From: Hygrocybe punicea
Lineage: Eukaryota > Basidiomycota > Agaricomycetes > Agaricales > Hygrophoraceae
DNA: 64,000 nucleotides
Assembly (NCBI GenBank): GCA_963556145.1
Contig: OY744465.1
Coordinates: forward strand, 3,844,001-3,908,000
Reading direction: 5' to 3'
In this document: piece by piece, positions 45,600-56,661 of the stretch
Layout: each line of letters begins with the position of its first letter
How positions within the stretch are numbered: the first letter of the stretch is position 1
Notes under the pieces: model-generated
Databases searched by the model: none
What the model saw: the letters and a program-made list of their open reading frames with translations, nothing else
What the model was told of the DNA's origin: nothing
Program-made: the position numbers and the translations under genes

Positions 45600-46714
45600 T
45601 AGTTTGAAACATTGTCTGTGTTCACTGCATATGCTATGTCCTGTAACATATTATTGACATTGTCTGCAGCTTGATTTGATTGGTTCTGGTGGTTTCCACC
45701 CTTTCTGGTGCCCTTTCCTTCCCCTTTCAGCCCTTGCCCTTCCTTTCTGCCACCTTTAGACCAGCAATCCCTTGCCATATGTCCCTTCTTGTAGTGTATT
45801 GCATGGGTAACCCCCGGGTATTTTTGGTTGTACCCGTATCCGCACCTGTTGTACCCGTGAGTACCATACCCACGGGTTTTACCCATCATTTTAAGCCCCG
45901 GATCGTCCAAAATGGTCAAGTATTGAGCTAGATATGCTCAAAATACTCCAATAAGGTATTTTGAGCATATCTAGCCCAATACTTGACCGTTTTGGATGAT
46001 CCAGGGTTAAAAAAAAGCTGGTGGGTCCAGGAATCCGTACCCGTACCCAGGCAATACACATCCTTGTGGCAGTTGAAGCATTCTGTCCTGGAATTGGCCA
46101 CTTTCTGCTTTCTGTTACCCTTTCTGTTGTGCTTTCCGGTGAACCTCCAATGCATGGTGATGTTTTTAGGATCTCTGCAGCACTCATGGCACCTGGGGTC
46201 TTCCTCTAATAGGATTGCAAGGATACCAATATCATTAATCTTCATCGGAAATGAGGCTACCCATCAAATGGAGCTCCTCCTGCAGTTTCTGGAGTTTTGA
46301 TATATGCTTGATTAGGTTGAATCCTTCTTCAGCAATTGACCAGTACAGTGCGCATTGTGTCACTAATATTCTGAGCTTCCCTCTGGATTCCTTTACCAAG
46401 GTCAGCTGTTTCCACATCTCACTCACTGTGTGCGCGCCAACAATATGAATCATTTCCACATCACCAATTGCAAGCTCAATACATGTCCTTGTGTTGGCAT
46501 CTCCATCATGCCATTTCTTCATCACCTCAGATTCCACTGATGTTGGACCAGAAGTGTCCACTGGGATAGGAGCTTTCAATTCTGCATCAATGTACATCTC
46601 CAACCCTAGATCCCACAGCATGGCTAACATTTGTCTCTTCCACAGCATCCAATTGTTCCCCTTCAATAACTTGATCTGGTAGGATCCAAATGTGTGCGTG
46701 ACTTTGTCTGTCAT
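45600..46714 (-). pseudogene. copia gag
   Basis: Starts ATG 46714 (MTDKVTHTFGSYQIKLLKG), then NWMLWKRQMLAML and KLRILVTQCALYWSIAEEG, typical UBN2-type copia gag. The zinc knuckle CFNCHK...KKGHMARDC is split in its middle by the MITE at 45793-46059. A Lys/Gly-rich tail follows (45900-45680). Confidence 0.88.
45793..46059. mobile_element. Foldback hAT MITE 'G' (267 bp)
   Basis: Termini AGTGTATTGCATGGGTA with inverse, flanks CTTCTTGT and ATCCTTGT. Internal inverted repeat around TCAAGTATTGAGCTAGATA. Core resembles element F, with GTACCC-rich ends in place of GTATCC. Confidence 0.8.
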
Positions 46715-46784
46715 AGTTGGCTAGTATACGAGGTGGTAATGCAATGTTCAGAGGTACATGACCATGTTTCTGTTACAGATGTTC

Positions 46785-46799
46785 AGGGCTCATAACCTA
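46785..46799 (-). promoter_or_regulatory. copia primer-binding site, half-tRNA type
   Basis: Minus strand AGGTTATGAGCCCTG lies about ten bases inside the 5' LTR. Its complement CAGGGCTCATAACC matches the usual anticodon stem-loop of initiator tRNA-Met (CAU anticodon), the internal tRNA site used by many copia elements. Confidence 0.75.
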
Positions 46800-46809
46800 T
46801 TGTGATATA

Positions 46810-47038
46810 TGATGCAGTGGTTGTTGACTGCTAAGATATTTTTATGTGGAATTAATTATATTTGCCTCTCTCTGAGAGGGTTTATATACTACTTGCTAAA
46901 TCTACTAGAAGTTTCTTGTATTGAGTAGAATAACTCCTGCACTCCAGCATTATTCATCAGGCAGGCATGTTTGAGTCCTGGGCCACGTGATACAGATTAC
47001 TAACCCTTCCTGCGACTATTCAGCCGCTATTCTCAACA
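46810..47038 (-). repeat. copia 5' LTR
   Basis: Minus strand TGTTGAGAATAGCGG...CACTGCATCA. It matches the 3' LTR with scattered differences and a short indel, so it is older than the gypsy element. A TATA-like GTATATAAACC is present. Confidence 0.9.
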
Positions 47039-47257
47039 ACCTTCATCAATGGGCAAGGGAGATTGAGGCCAGGATGTGGTGCACCTAGGTACACTCCCAG
47101 AACTCTCACCTTCCAACTTTCCCCCTGCAACTATGATTATGGCACAGACTTGGACAACAAGTGTGATGAGGACTGACCACCTCAACTGCTGTTGGAGATG
47201 GCACCTTCACACCTAAAATATGAGTACTTGTTTCCTCTTCATCATAAAGCATGAATT

Positions 47258-48100
47258 TGCACGGGGCAGGGTAGTATAGTGGTCTACTGCTCTGCACCTC
47301 AAGCCAGGCTATGCCATAAGTGCTTAGACTGTCCATGGGCAGGGCCATGAGCCTCTGGCCCTAGGGTCGACCCCGGCCCGGCCCTCCAATTGAGGGCCAA
47401 GGGCCAAGTCAGTAAACAGCTGGCCCTGAGGGTCGGCCCTGGCCTGGCCCTTTTAGATGTCTGAGGTACATGTATGTCATTTAGCTTACTCTAACCATGC
47501 ATGCTTTAGCATTTCCAAAGACACCAGGCTTGAAAAATTTGTTCCCATAGTTGGAGATCCTTTTAGCCTTGGGATCCCCCACAGGTTCATAACTCCATGG
47601 TATAAAAGGCTACCAAAATGGCTCATGACTATCTAGCTATAATAAATACACCCTGAACCCATATTGCTGAGCACATATACTATGACCCTCAATAATGCCA
47701 ATGAAGGAATTCAAATTCAGAGGACTGCAAGCTACATGCTGCATACACAGATAAAATGCTTGATGTGGAAGGAGAGATCATGAAGAAATATGTTGGGGAT
47801 TTTGACTTTAATGATGACTATGTGGATTAGAATACTGTTATGTGGATTAGAATACTGTGAATGGAGAGCATGTATGGACAAATCTTTGAGATAGAGAGCC
47901 AGGGCTGACCAGGGCCGACCCTGACCCGGCCTGGCCCTGACCTGGCCCTTATGACCCAGGGCTGGGGCCAGCTGAGGTTGGCCTGGCCCTCAAGGGCCAG
48001 GGCCAGGGCCAGCAAAATCAGGTGAGGGCCGGCCTGGACTGACCCGTGGACAGTCTATAAGTGCTGGGGTTCAAACCCGGATCCTCCCATGTTTTCACTT
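47258..48100 (+). repeat. tRNA-derived SINE-like sequence, split by a hAT
   Basis: An A-box-like TAGTATAGTGG (47272-47282) and, after removal of the hAT and one duplicate, a B-box GGTTCAAACCC (48068-48078) about 55 bases further on, as in tRNA promoters. The part between does not fold as a good cloverleaf by eye, so a functional tRNA is unlikely. Confidence 0.6.
47325..48057 (+). mobile_element. Non-autonomous hAT (TAGACTGTCC family), 733 bp
   Basis: Nearly identical to 22680-23357, with exact duplication TAAGTGCT (47317-47324, 48058-48065). Compared with that copy it has a tandem duplication of about 20 bp (TATGTGGATTAGAATACTGT at 47819-47858) and a longer GGCCAGGG-rich right end. Confidence 0.93.
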
Positions 48101-49008
48101 GAGGCTGGGAGTTCTGACCATCTGACTCTTTGTAGTAAGTTTGTACCTTGATGTATCATCTGTCTTTGTGATCAAGTTGCGTCAAAGTTTGACCACATCT
48201 GCAGGCATTTGACAACAGATTTGAATCTTACATCTATTACTACTGTTCCTTTGCTTCTTATGACAATCTTCCTGAATTAACTTCTCTCCTGCTAAAAATT
48301 CTAACAAAGCTCTGCTCCCCTCCTTCTCATTAGGTGCCTCTGTGGGGATGGAGTTGACGGGGTGAGAAGTGGTTTGGGCAGACTGGTGCTGGTAGGGTGG
48401 AAGTGGTGTGGGAAGCATAATTCACTGTGTTGATAATGCATGGGTGTCAGTCTGGGGATAGTAATCACATATGTTGAGGTTTGGAATGGGGTCTGGCTGA
48501 GGATGAAGTTAGATGGAGATAGAAGAAAAGGTCCTGGCAGTTAAAATGTGAAAATTATAGGGCATAGATGATTGTCTATGGGCTACTTTAGGGGGGGGTG
48601 TCCAGTCTATGGGCTTCTTATATAGTAGACCTAAGTGATCATGTTAAGTAAACTATATAGAAAAAACCCTGTATGTAAGGTCCTACATAGGGTTCGCCCC
48701 AATGGACAAAAAAACGGAAAGAAAAAAAAAAAGCATGAATTTGGAAGGCATTTTCTAAGAGTTAAATATCAGGAAAATTACAGTGTACTCCCAAACAGCT
48801 ATTCTGCAATAGTCTCTGCAAGACCCAAGCAATAGAAATTGTATTTGACCTAAAAGAAAGCAAAAACATCATGATTGTGCTGAATTTGGTCATTTTCACT
48901 TTATTTTGCATCTCATGCTGCTTATATTACTTATATCTTGCAGGAGAATTGTAGAATACCATACCAGTATACCATAATTTTCCAATATTTATTTATCAGA
49001 AAACACAT
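48101..49008. other. About 0.9 kb without recognisable gene
   Basis: A 78-codon minus-strand frame (48418-48182) has no motif I recognise. Nothing else supported. Confidence 0.45.
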
Positions 49009-49409
49009 AAGATAGACCTCATCCACAAACAGTTACATCATGTGAAATGGCATGACAATGAAGTAAAACCTCTGTAGATAACTTTTGGAGATGTTTAAAA
49101 AAAATCTGTTCCAGTGAAATGTTCAGAGAGTGGTTCTAGAGGGATCTGTGTATTCAAAAGTTGAATTTTCAATAATTTGAAGGAGGAGATAGATATTTGG
49201 TCTAACCCATTGGTGTATGTTATGGAAGTGTCCCAGTGGTTGATGGGTTAGACCAAATATCTATCTCCTCCTTCAAATGATTGAAAATTCAACTTTAGAA
49301 TACACAGATCCCTCTAGAACCACTCTCTGAACATTTCACAGTTTTCACTGGAACGTCTCCAAAAGTACCGTTTCACGTGATGTAACTGTTTGTTCATGAG
49401 GTCTATCTT
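49009..49409. mobile_element. Foldback element (about 400 bp) upstream of AOS1
   Basis: Left arm 49009-49213 (AAGATAGACCTCATCCACAA...) and right arm to 49409 are near-perfect inverted repeats of about 190 bp around a loop of about 20 nt. No target duplication was clear. It ends 100 bp before the AOS1 start codon, so it forms part of that promoter region. Confidence 0.8.
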
Positions 49410-49509
49410 TTTGAAGGTTGTTGTTTCAATGTTTGTTTGATATTTTCAAACTCAGTTTCAAACTCAGTTATATCGCATGGCCAGTGCACGGAGGTGTACC
49501 GAGAAGTTC

Positions 49510-50910
49510 ATGGCGAAACATGAATCCGAAAATTTGGGCGGGCAAGTGCAAATCACCGAAGGTGTCTCGGCTCGCTTGACGCGCTTGTCACGTTGTTTGT
49601 GCTGAACATCAGTAGATGAAGCGGCCGTCTACGATCGTCAGATTCGACTTTGGGGTCTTGAGGCCCAACAACGGTAGATTTCAGTTTCTGCAGTTCTTCT
49701 ATACCCTAATCCATGCGACAGGATGCGAAATGCTACGATTCTCGTTGTGCAACTGAGAGGTGTGGCCACTGAAGTCATCAAGAATATAGCGCTGGCTGGT
49801 GTTGGTAAAATTGTCATTGTGGACGACAAAGAAGTTTCTGGGGAGGATTTGGGAGCCGGATTCTTCTTCAGAGACGAAGATGTTGGGAAGAAGGTCAGTA
49901 ATCCCTGTACTTTTTTGGTCAGCGCTACTAATGTGGTCTCAGAGAGTCGATGTTGCAAAGGCCAGAGTGGAAAGTCTCAATTCCCAAGTAACTGTGCAGA
50001 CGATTTCTACCTCTTCGCTATCAGATCAGGAGGATTTGGACGCGATTGTGCGGACAGTTGATCTGGTGTGTGTGACGGATTGGTGCAGAGATGACCTCGT
50101 ACGTTGATTTTAGCTCAAATCGCTCTTGATGTGCCTACGCGCCTGTAATACTCAGATCCGCGTGAATGAATGCTGTCGACGACTATGCAAACCGTTCTAC
50201 GCGGGTGGCACTTATGGTCTTCTTGGCTATATTTTTTGTGATCTTTTGAAGCATGAATACATTTCCCCGTAAGTGGCTTGTTTGTCATGGGTCGACTGCT
50301 GACTGGCAAAATCACAGTGTCCGAAGCGCTTCAAAAGATATTCCAAAAAGTCTCAGAATAACGGCAGAATATTCCCCATTGCGTGTCGCTTTGCTTCACA
50401 AATGGACAGGACTATCCAAAAGAAAGACGAAAGAACTCAATCCCGCCATCGTCTTCACCATCTTTGGTATGTGCAACTTCACAATGTTTCCCCCCACAGC
50501 GTGATGATTTAATGCATCCCTCCTGAAAAGCTATATGGGAATATGAATCGCGACATAATGGCATGTCACCCGATGGAACTGATCACATCCTGGAGCTAGA
50601 GTCCATCGCAAATTCGCTTCTTGCAGCAGCTGATGTCGACAAGATGGTACTTGACACTGTGCCGCATGAGTTGGTTCTGTAGGTCTCCGGATTTCTTCCT
50701 ACCTCATGTTGCTTATCTACCCCACATATCAGAATGATGTCAACGACTGCTCGGCATGAGTTCTCTCCTGTCTGCGCGGTGATTGGTGGCATGCTTGCTC
50801 AGGACATCCTCAAGGTGCTAGCTGCGCGAGAACCTCCAATTGCAAACTTCTTTACCTTTGATGGCACCACAGGAGGAGGCACAGTATGCCGAATGAAGAT
50901 GATGGAATGA
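49510..50910 (+). CDS. AOS1: SUMO-activating enzyme E1 subunit 1 (AOS1/SAE1), 8 exons
   Basis: Exons 49510-49561, 49613-49673, 49722-49893, 49943-50098, 50156-50268, 50318-50466, 50531-50678 and 50733-50910 join without stop to 342 residues, the usual SAE1 length. All introns are 48-64 nt GT-AG. VYDRQIRLWGLEAQQRMR is the SAE1 signature, including the Arg finger region used in SUMO adenylation. It is followed by a Rossmann-like segment (LAGVGKIVIVDD), GAGFFFRDEDVGKK, FYAGGTYGLLGYIFCDLL and a C-terminal HEFSPVCAVIGGMLAQDILK helix. AOS1 pairs with UBA2 to activate SUMO in the nucleus. It is the only intact host gene here and uses ordinary composition. ATG 49510 is chosen because exon 1 then joins exon 2 in frame (ITE-V-DEAA). 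Confidence 0.93.
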
Positions 50911-50999
50911 TTATGCAATCCTACATACAGGATATACAATTTGTTTTAGCCCCTTCCTAGTGTGCTGTGTTAGTAATTCATGGCACTTTTTTTCATCAA

Positions 51000-51510
51000 T
51001 TGAGAATGGTTGAATTTCCAGTGCTGAATCTTGTATCTCATGGATTGAGATGGTTATAGAGGGAAAGTGGCACTGTTCTTTGTGGGCTATGTATTCCTCT
51101 AATTACATTTGGGTGTGAGGGATGAATGTGTTCTGAGGGTGATCAGCTGGAAAGTGATCTGTAGCAGTTTCTAGGTTTTGTGTAAGGTAATCTGGGATTC
51201 ATGGTCTAGCATCATTGCGAACCATGGGCTTACCCAAGACAAGATGGCTCAGCCTGAAAACCAGACTAAACGTAAGGAAAGGAAAAGAAGAAAAAGTCTG
51301 AATCAACACAAGAACAGTACATATAGTGACTGTCTTGAGGGCAGTCAATAGAAGCCCAGTCATGAGGCTGCAGCATGTCCAACTACACCATGTATTCCCC
51401 TCTTAGCAGTGTTGTCTTAGTCATAGGCAACAATGAATGCTGCTGTTCTGTCCTCTGGACTAGTTAAGTTGATTATTTTCGGAGCCCACTGTAGAAGTGA
51501 TCCATAACAG
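51000..51510. repeat. Dispersed repeat downstream of AOS1 (relative of 19540-22620)
   Basis: 51030-51120 matches the flanks of the hAT at 19638 (GAGATGGTTATAGAGGGAAA...TAATTACATTTGG) without the hAT. 51190-51510 matches 22300-22620 with part inverted. Confidence 0.65.
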
Positions 51511-52975
51511 AATGAGTAAGAAATGTGCCCTGAGATTCTAAAGCTGGGTCAATATTAGACTGTCCACGGGCAGGGCCAGGAGCCCATGGCCCGACCCTAT
51601 TGGGCCAGGGTCCAGGCCAAGGATTGGAAGGACCGGCCCCAAATATACGGGTCAAGGGCTGGGTTGGACCCGGCCTGACCCCACCTAAGTTCTCAAGGAG
51701 GGATGTCGCAACTAGTGGACCTACAATACCTCATGCAGAAATATAAATTACAGAACAGACAGCAAATGAAACCAATGTTAATGTAATACAAACAAATCAC
51801 ACAATTGAGGCTCAGTGCTTGACAGCCAGGGGTACTCCACCGTCAAACCAAATAAACAAAATTTTCATTCTCCTTCCGATGGCTCGTGGTGAGCATGATC
51901 GACCTGATCCCTCTCTCATTGTTGAGGGCACCCGAAGACCACATCCATCAAAGTGCATCCAGGGTGATGACTACCCTATCACACCATTAGAAGAATTACA
52001 TGTATGGTCAAAAGGTGTGTACTCACCGTGGCACAGTACATATACATTTGGAAGTATTTCAATAGGAATTGTAATGACTGCGAGTGGCAATCACAGTAGC
52101 TTGGGTATAAACATATCAGGAGATGCATCAAGCTCAAAACAGGATGGGAATTACCTCAAGGATACATCTAATGGAGACATGTGTCAAGAAGATGGTACAC
52201 TCAAGGACGCCGACAAGATGCAATGGCTGGATTCACCAACAGGACAGAACCTATCCCTCACCCCTGGCCATGAATTGGAGTTTCCCAGATCACCATCTGA
52301 ACACAATGCTCCCATCGAGTTGAGTGTTAACCAGAAGCGTAACCTGGACATATCAGAATCCAATGCTGATGAAGCGCCAAAAGCAAAGGTGAGCTATATG
52401 ATTTGATCATTTCCATGGGACACTTACTGAGGCCCATTCTGTGACTAGTGAAAGGACCGCAATGCAGTGCAAGTCGTCGATTCCGATGACGAAGCTGACA
52501 AGTTGATGCCAAAACCGCCAACAACCAAGACAGCAGCCAAGAGCAGGTTGAACAGTGTGAACAGCGACAAAGACGAGGACTCATGTGAAGGGAAGAAGCA
52601 GGAGATTGCCATGTCAACAGGGACCCAGGTAATACTTATGTCACATCGTGACATATGGACACTGACATGCCACATAGGTTGAAAACCACCGGCACCGTCT
52701 GAAAGAGACAACCAAGGACCTTCACATCTGTGGCAAGGAGGGGAAAGGCTTCCATCCTTTCACAAGTGCTTCAGTTGATGGTTGGTACTGCAAATTTTGT
52801 TTGTAAGTGAACTTGTTTACACTCTAAATTTTATGATCTCACCTGTTCTCGCAAATAGGGAGGCAACAAACTCAAAGAAGGCCGCATTCTTAACCAGGAA
52901 CATCACTACAAGGTGACAACATCTACTTAGGTACGACATTTACTTTATTGAGTTCATTTTGTTGTCTAATACAGT

Positions 52976-53702
52976 TAGTGTTGCCACAGCTAAGGCTAAT
53001 AGCTGGCTACTAGCCATTAGCTTAGCTGATTTTAGCTTAGCTGATGCCAGCTAAGCTAATGGCTAATCTCCAGCTAATGGCTAAGGCTACAGTATTTCAG
53101 AAAGTTAGCTTAGCTGTAGCTGAAGCTAAGGGAAGATAAAAATAATATCATCTCAGAACAGCCTAGAAATACCTAAAAAGGATATCATACCTGACTAATA
53201 GTCATTAGCTTAGCTGACTTTAGCTTAGCCATAGCTGCAGCTAGTACTTGGCTAGTGGCTAAGGCTAAGACATTTTTCATGAATTAGCTTAGCTTTAGCT
53301 GCAGCTAATTTAGCCATGGCTAGGCTAGCTTTGTTAAAAGCGGATTATACGGTTGTTGACAACATTAGTTGACACTCGTAAGAAAGGGAAGATTCTTAGA
53401 GAGACGGTAGTAGGTCTGATACAAACTTGTAATAATCCGATGGGGTGACTACTACATCGGATACCAAGTATATATACTAAACTGCAATGATGACTAATGA
53501 TGAGTACTAGCCAATAGCGTAAGTCCCTCGGAGAAGACAGACCCGGATACACTCCGATGAGTAAGAAAGATTACATACGAAGATAGTCCTAAAGGTAGTT
53601 ATCTGATAAATAGCAGATAAGCGCATATCCAAAAGAATAACGTAGACAATGAATAAATGTACGACGTTACCAATTCCAACAAGCTTAGCTGTGGCAACAC
53701 TA
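52976..53702. mobile_element. Non-autonomous hAT (TAGTGTTGCC family), 727 bp
   Basis: Termini TAGTGTTGCCACAGCTAAG and its inverse, exact duplication AATACAGT (52968-52975, 53703-53710). Subterminal TTAGCTTAGC/GCTAAGCTAA repeats. Without the solo LTR inside it is about 370 bp. Confidence 0.93.
53332..53681 (+). repeat. Solo LTR, copia-like (350 bp)
   Basis: TGTTAAAAGCGG...CCAATTCCAACA with exact 5-bp duplication AGCTT (53327-53331, 53682-53686). TATATATAC in the middle may be the TATA box. It lies inside the 727-bp hAT, which lies inside the 5.1 kb hAT. Confidence 0.88.
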
Positions 53703-56661
53703 AATACAGTTCCTAGGTCCCATCTCGATGACTACTGGAACATGTGCACTGAGAACAGCATCATTCCAACCACACCAAAGGATTGGGTCACCCCAGTTGG
53801 TTGGGTTCTGCCAAATGAATGTGATATGGTTAATCCATAAGTAACCGCTGCTCGTTTTCACTCCCAGAGTATCTATTGACAATCATTAACAGTGGTGACC
53901 TACAGCAACAATTGATTGAACAATACATGCAGAAGATTAAGAAACCACCACCAGTTCCTCGTGTTGACAAAGCATGGATTCAGGAGTACTTGCTTGCAGT
54001 CGTAGTTACCTGCGACTTGGTATGTACATTTCACTGCACTCGACTCAACCTAATTTGAAACAACCTTTTCAGCCATTCTGTTTTGTCGAGCACCCAGCCG
54101 TTCGTGGTCTCATCACCTACCTTAATCACACTCCGTGACAACGACATACTGAAGAAGTCTGCGATAGCCAATTCCATCCATGGGAAAGAGATACAACTTG
54201 AAGAAATAACGTTGAAGATAATTGAGGTACGTCAATTGTGCCTTCACTGTTGGATGTTGCTAACCAAATGATAGCAGATCCCATCAAAGGTCTTGACTAT
54301 CTGGGATGGATGGTCCACTCATAGATGATGCCCCTTCACCTCATTTAGTATCTCATTCATTGACTCGCCACCTGGCGACGATACTCAATGGGAGCTCAAA
54401 AACAATCTGCTCAAATTAAACTCACCAATGGGATGGCACACCAGGAAATTAATAGGGATGGATCTAGTGAATACGACACACAAATTCCATCTAGAGAAAA
54501 AGGCGTGTAGTGTGTTTATTGGTGGAGATACATGTCATTAATCATGGCCTGTAGCTTGGTTGGATGGTCGGTGATGGTGTGAGTGCCAATGACGTGGCAG
54601 TCAAAACGGTATGCCACGAACTTGATCCAGGGAAAAAACACCTTAAACCAAAGCAAGTCCATATATTGTAAGTTACATTCTCCTGAGTTTGAACATTTAG
54701 GCAGACTTACCAACATTTGACACCAGATGCATAGATCACTCTATGCACAGAGCCACCTACCACTTTATTCGGGCCCTCAGTGTACTGTCAATGACAGTGA
54801 TCAAGCGCAAGATTTCTCAAAGGAAGGGGGGAGAGTCCAACAATGATAACGATGATGCTGATGACAACGACAATGATGACAACAACGACAACGACAACGA
54901 CAATGATGACAATGATGATGCGGATATTGGTATCAATGGCGACTGAAGCAGATGCCGATGATGCAGAAGCCATGGCCGCTGTTACTGTTGTCAACTTCGA
55001 TCCTGGTGATACATTAGGCAAACTGATGGCCTTCGTCAATCAGGCATGGATGTCAAGTGAAGTTGTTCAAGAATACCTTTTCCGCACATGCGTTCTTCAG
55101 AATATCAAACCCATTGAGCTCCTTCTTTGGATCTGAACATGGTGGGGCAGCCTCACACACTGTCTGGAGTCCACACTCTCTGTTCAAAAGGTGTGCTAAT
55201 CCTTTTGTCATTGACTCACAAGGTACTGACATGCACACAAGGCTATTGACTATTTTTGTCTCACGGCGGATTCTAATGATGACCTGCCACCTCTCAAAAA
55301 CAAGTCTTGGATTGATTACCGGCTCTCATCATCTGAATGGAATCTTATTAGGCTCATCCATGATTGTCTCAAGGTTAGTTTCTGTTTCCTTCGTACGACT
55401 TGAAGTTATACATGATGATGACACAACCAATTTACCGTTGTGGGTTATTGCTGCTCGCCACAATGAGCTTTCGAATGAGGAATTCCCAACATGTATGAGG
55501 GTTCTGCCGATGCTAGAGCTCCTCATGTTGGAATGGGAAGACCAGCTTGAGAATGACGAGTACAAGCCTGCTCATGATGCACTCAGAGCCGGCATCAAAT
55601 TATTAGAAAAGTACTACCACCATGCTGATGACACGGATGCTTACTTCATTGCTCATGGTATGTGTTTATGTTGAATTTGATTCTCAGATCTTACATTGAA
55701 GCTTAGTTCTTGATCCTGTGCTCAAACTTGATTACCTTAATGCTGCTTGGGAGCATAAATACCTGGATATTGGTATGAAGCAGTTTAAGTCCCAGGTAAA
55801 TTTTTTAGATTATGACTACCCATAGCTAATATATTTCTTACTTTCTCATGTACCAGGTGAAATATGAATCTGCGCAGAAAATAAACTTTCCGACCATATT
55901 GGCACCGGATAAGACAGGTATACTGTATAATATCTATCAAATATTTTCACTGGAAATTTATTTTTCTTGTAGATTTGTCATCAACTGATGTATGGATGGA
56001 GAACATCATTAGGAAAAAGCAAAAAAAGGGAACCACATCACAACCTGTGCCAGAACATGTAGATAAGTTTGAAGAGCTGAACAGGTATCTTCAGAAACCA
56101 AGATTGAGGCGAGAGGAATGTCCAAATTCTGTTGCATGGTGGGGAGTATGTGGTGTCCATTACATCCGTTTGATAATTCTGATATTTTTGTTTAGCATCA
56201 ACTTGAGGATCCTGTCCTCTGTTTAATGGCTCATGACTATCTGGCAATACCAGCCACCAGCTGTATTGCGGAGTGTTCTTTTTCCCTTTCTGGATGTACT
56301 GATAATCCACGATGAGGACAATTGAAAAAAACCAAGTTTGGAGGGCTTCAAAAGATTCGGGCTGGATATCTAGATGGGTGGCTAAATGTGAAAGGGGATA
56401 TTATGAAGAAATATCTGGGAGATTTCACTTTTGATGATGAGGAATATTTAAATTAGTCACTAGTTCATTTTTTGCATATAAAGTTTGTTATTTATCTGAG
56501 GGCCAGGGTTGGCCCATGTCAGGACTGGACCAGACCTTATGGACTGGGTCAATGCTGGCCCCGGGCCAGGGCCAGCTGAAGGTGGACCAGACCTCAAGGG
56601 CCAGGGTCAGGGCCAGCAAAATCAGCTGAGGGCCAGCCTGGACTGACCCATGGACAGTCTA

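Larger units (their letters stand above)
35205..47038 (-). mobile_element. Decayed Ty1/copia LTR retrotransposon with nested insertions
   Basis: Minus-strand element: 5' LTR 47038-46810, primer site, gag, protease, integrase, RT, RNase H, polypurine tract, 3' LTR 35418-35205. The order PR-IN-RT-RH defines copia. Without the inserted elements it would be about 4.8 kb. Insertions at 35698, 36026, 39798-45008 and 45793 split the coding region. The frames also contain stops and shifts, so this is an old copy. Confidence 0.92.
51879..56456 (+). pseudogene. hAT transposase with BED finger, many exons, damaged
   Basis: ATG 51879 (MARGEHDRPD). Exons to 52388 and 52453-52629, then a BED-type finger near 52780-53730 (WYCKFCL..., HLDDYWNMC) whose second half lies beyond the nested hAT. 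Next come FVEHPAVRGLITYL, an acidic Asn/Asp microsatellite at 54838-54935, FDPGDTLGKLMAFVNQ with WGSL (stop TGA 55134 before it), NLPLWVIAARHNELSNEEF, and the dimerisation domain (LMAHDYLAIPATSCIAECSF, TGA 56313). It ends MKKYLGDFTFDDEEYLN at TAG 56454. At least one frameshift lies near 54130. The C-terminal AWWG and dimerisation motifs identify hAT. Probably inactive in this copy. Confidence 0.8.
51556..56661 (+). mobile_element. Large hAT of the TAGACTGTCC family, possible autonomous parent
   Basis: Termini TAGACTGTCCACGGGCAGG and ...CCATGGACAGTCTA with exact duplication GTCAATAT (51548-51555, 56662-56669). Same ends as the short copies at 22680 and 47325. It contains transposase exons on the plus strand, a nested hAT (52976-53702) and, within that, a solo LTR. 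Confidence 0.93.

Noticed and set aside
47271..48078. Functional tRNA gene
   Set aside because: A- and B-boxes are present but split by a 733-bp hAT, and the joined sequence does not give a convincing cloverleaf.
54838..54935. Separate acidic protein gene
   Set aside because: An Asn/Asp microsatellite within a transposase exon.
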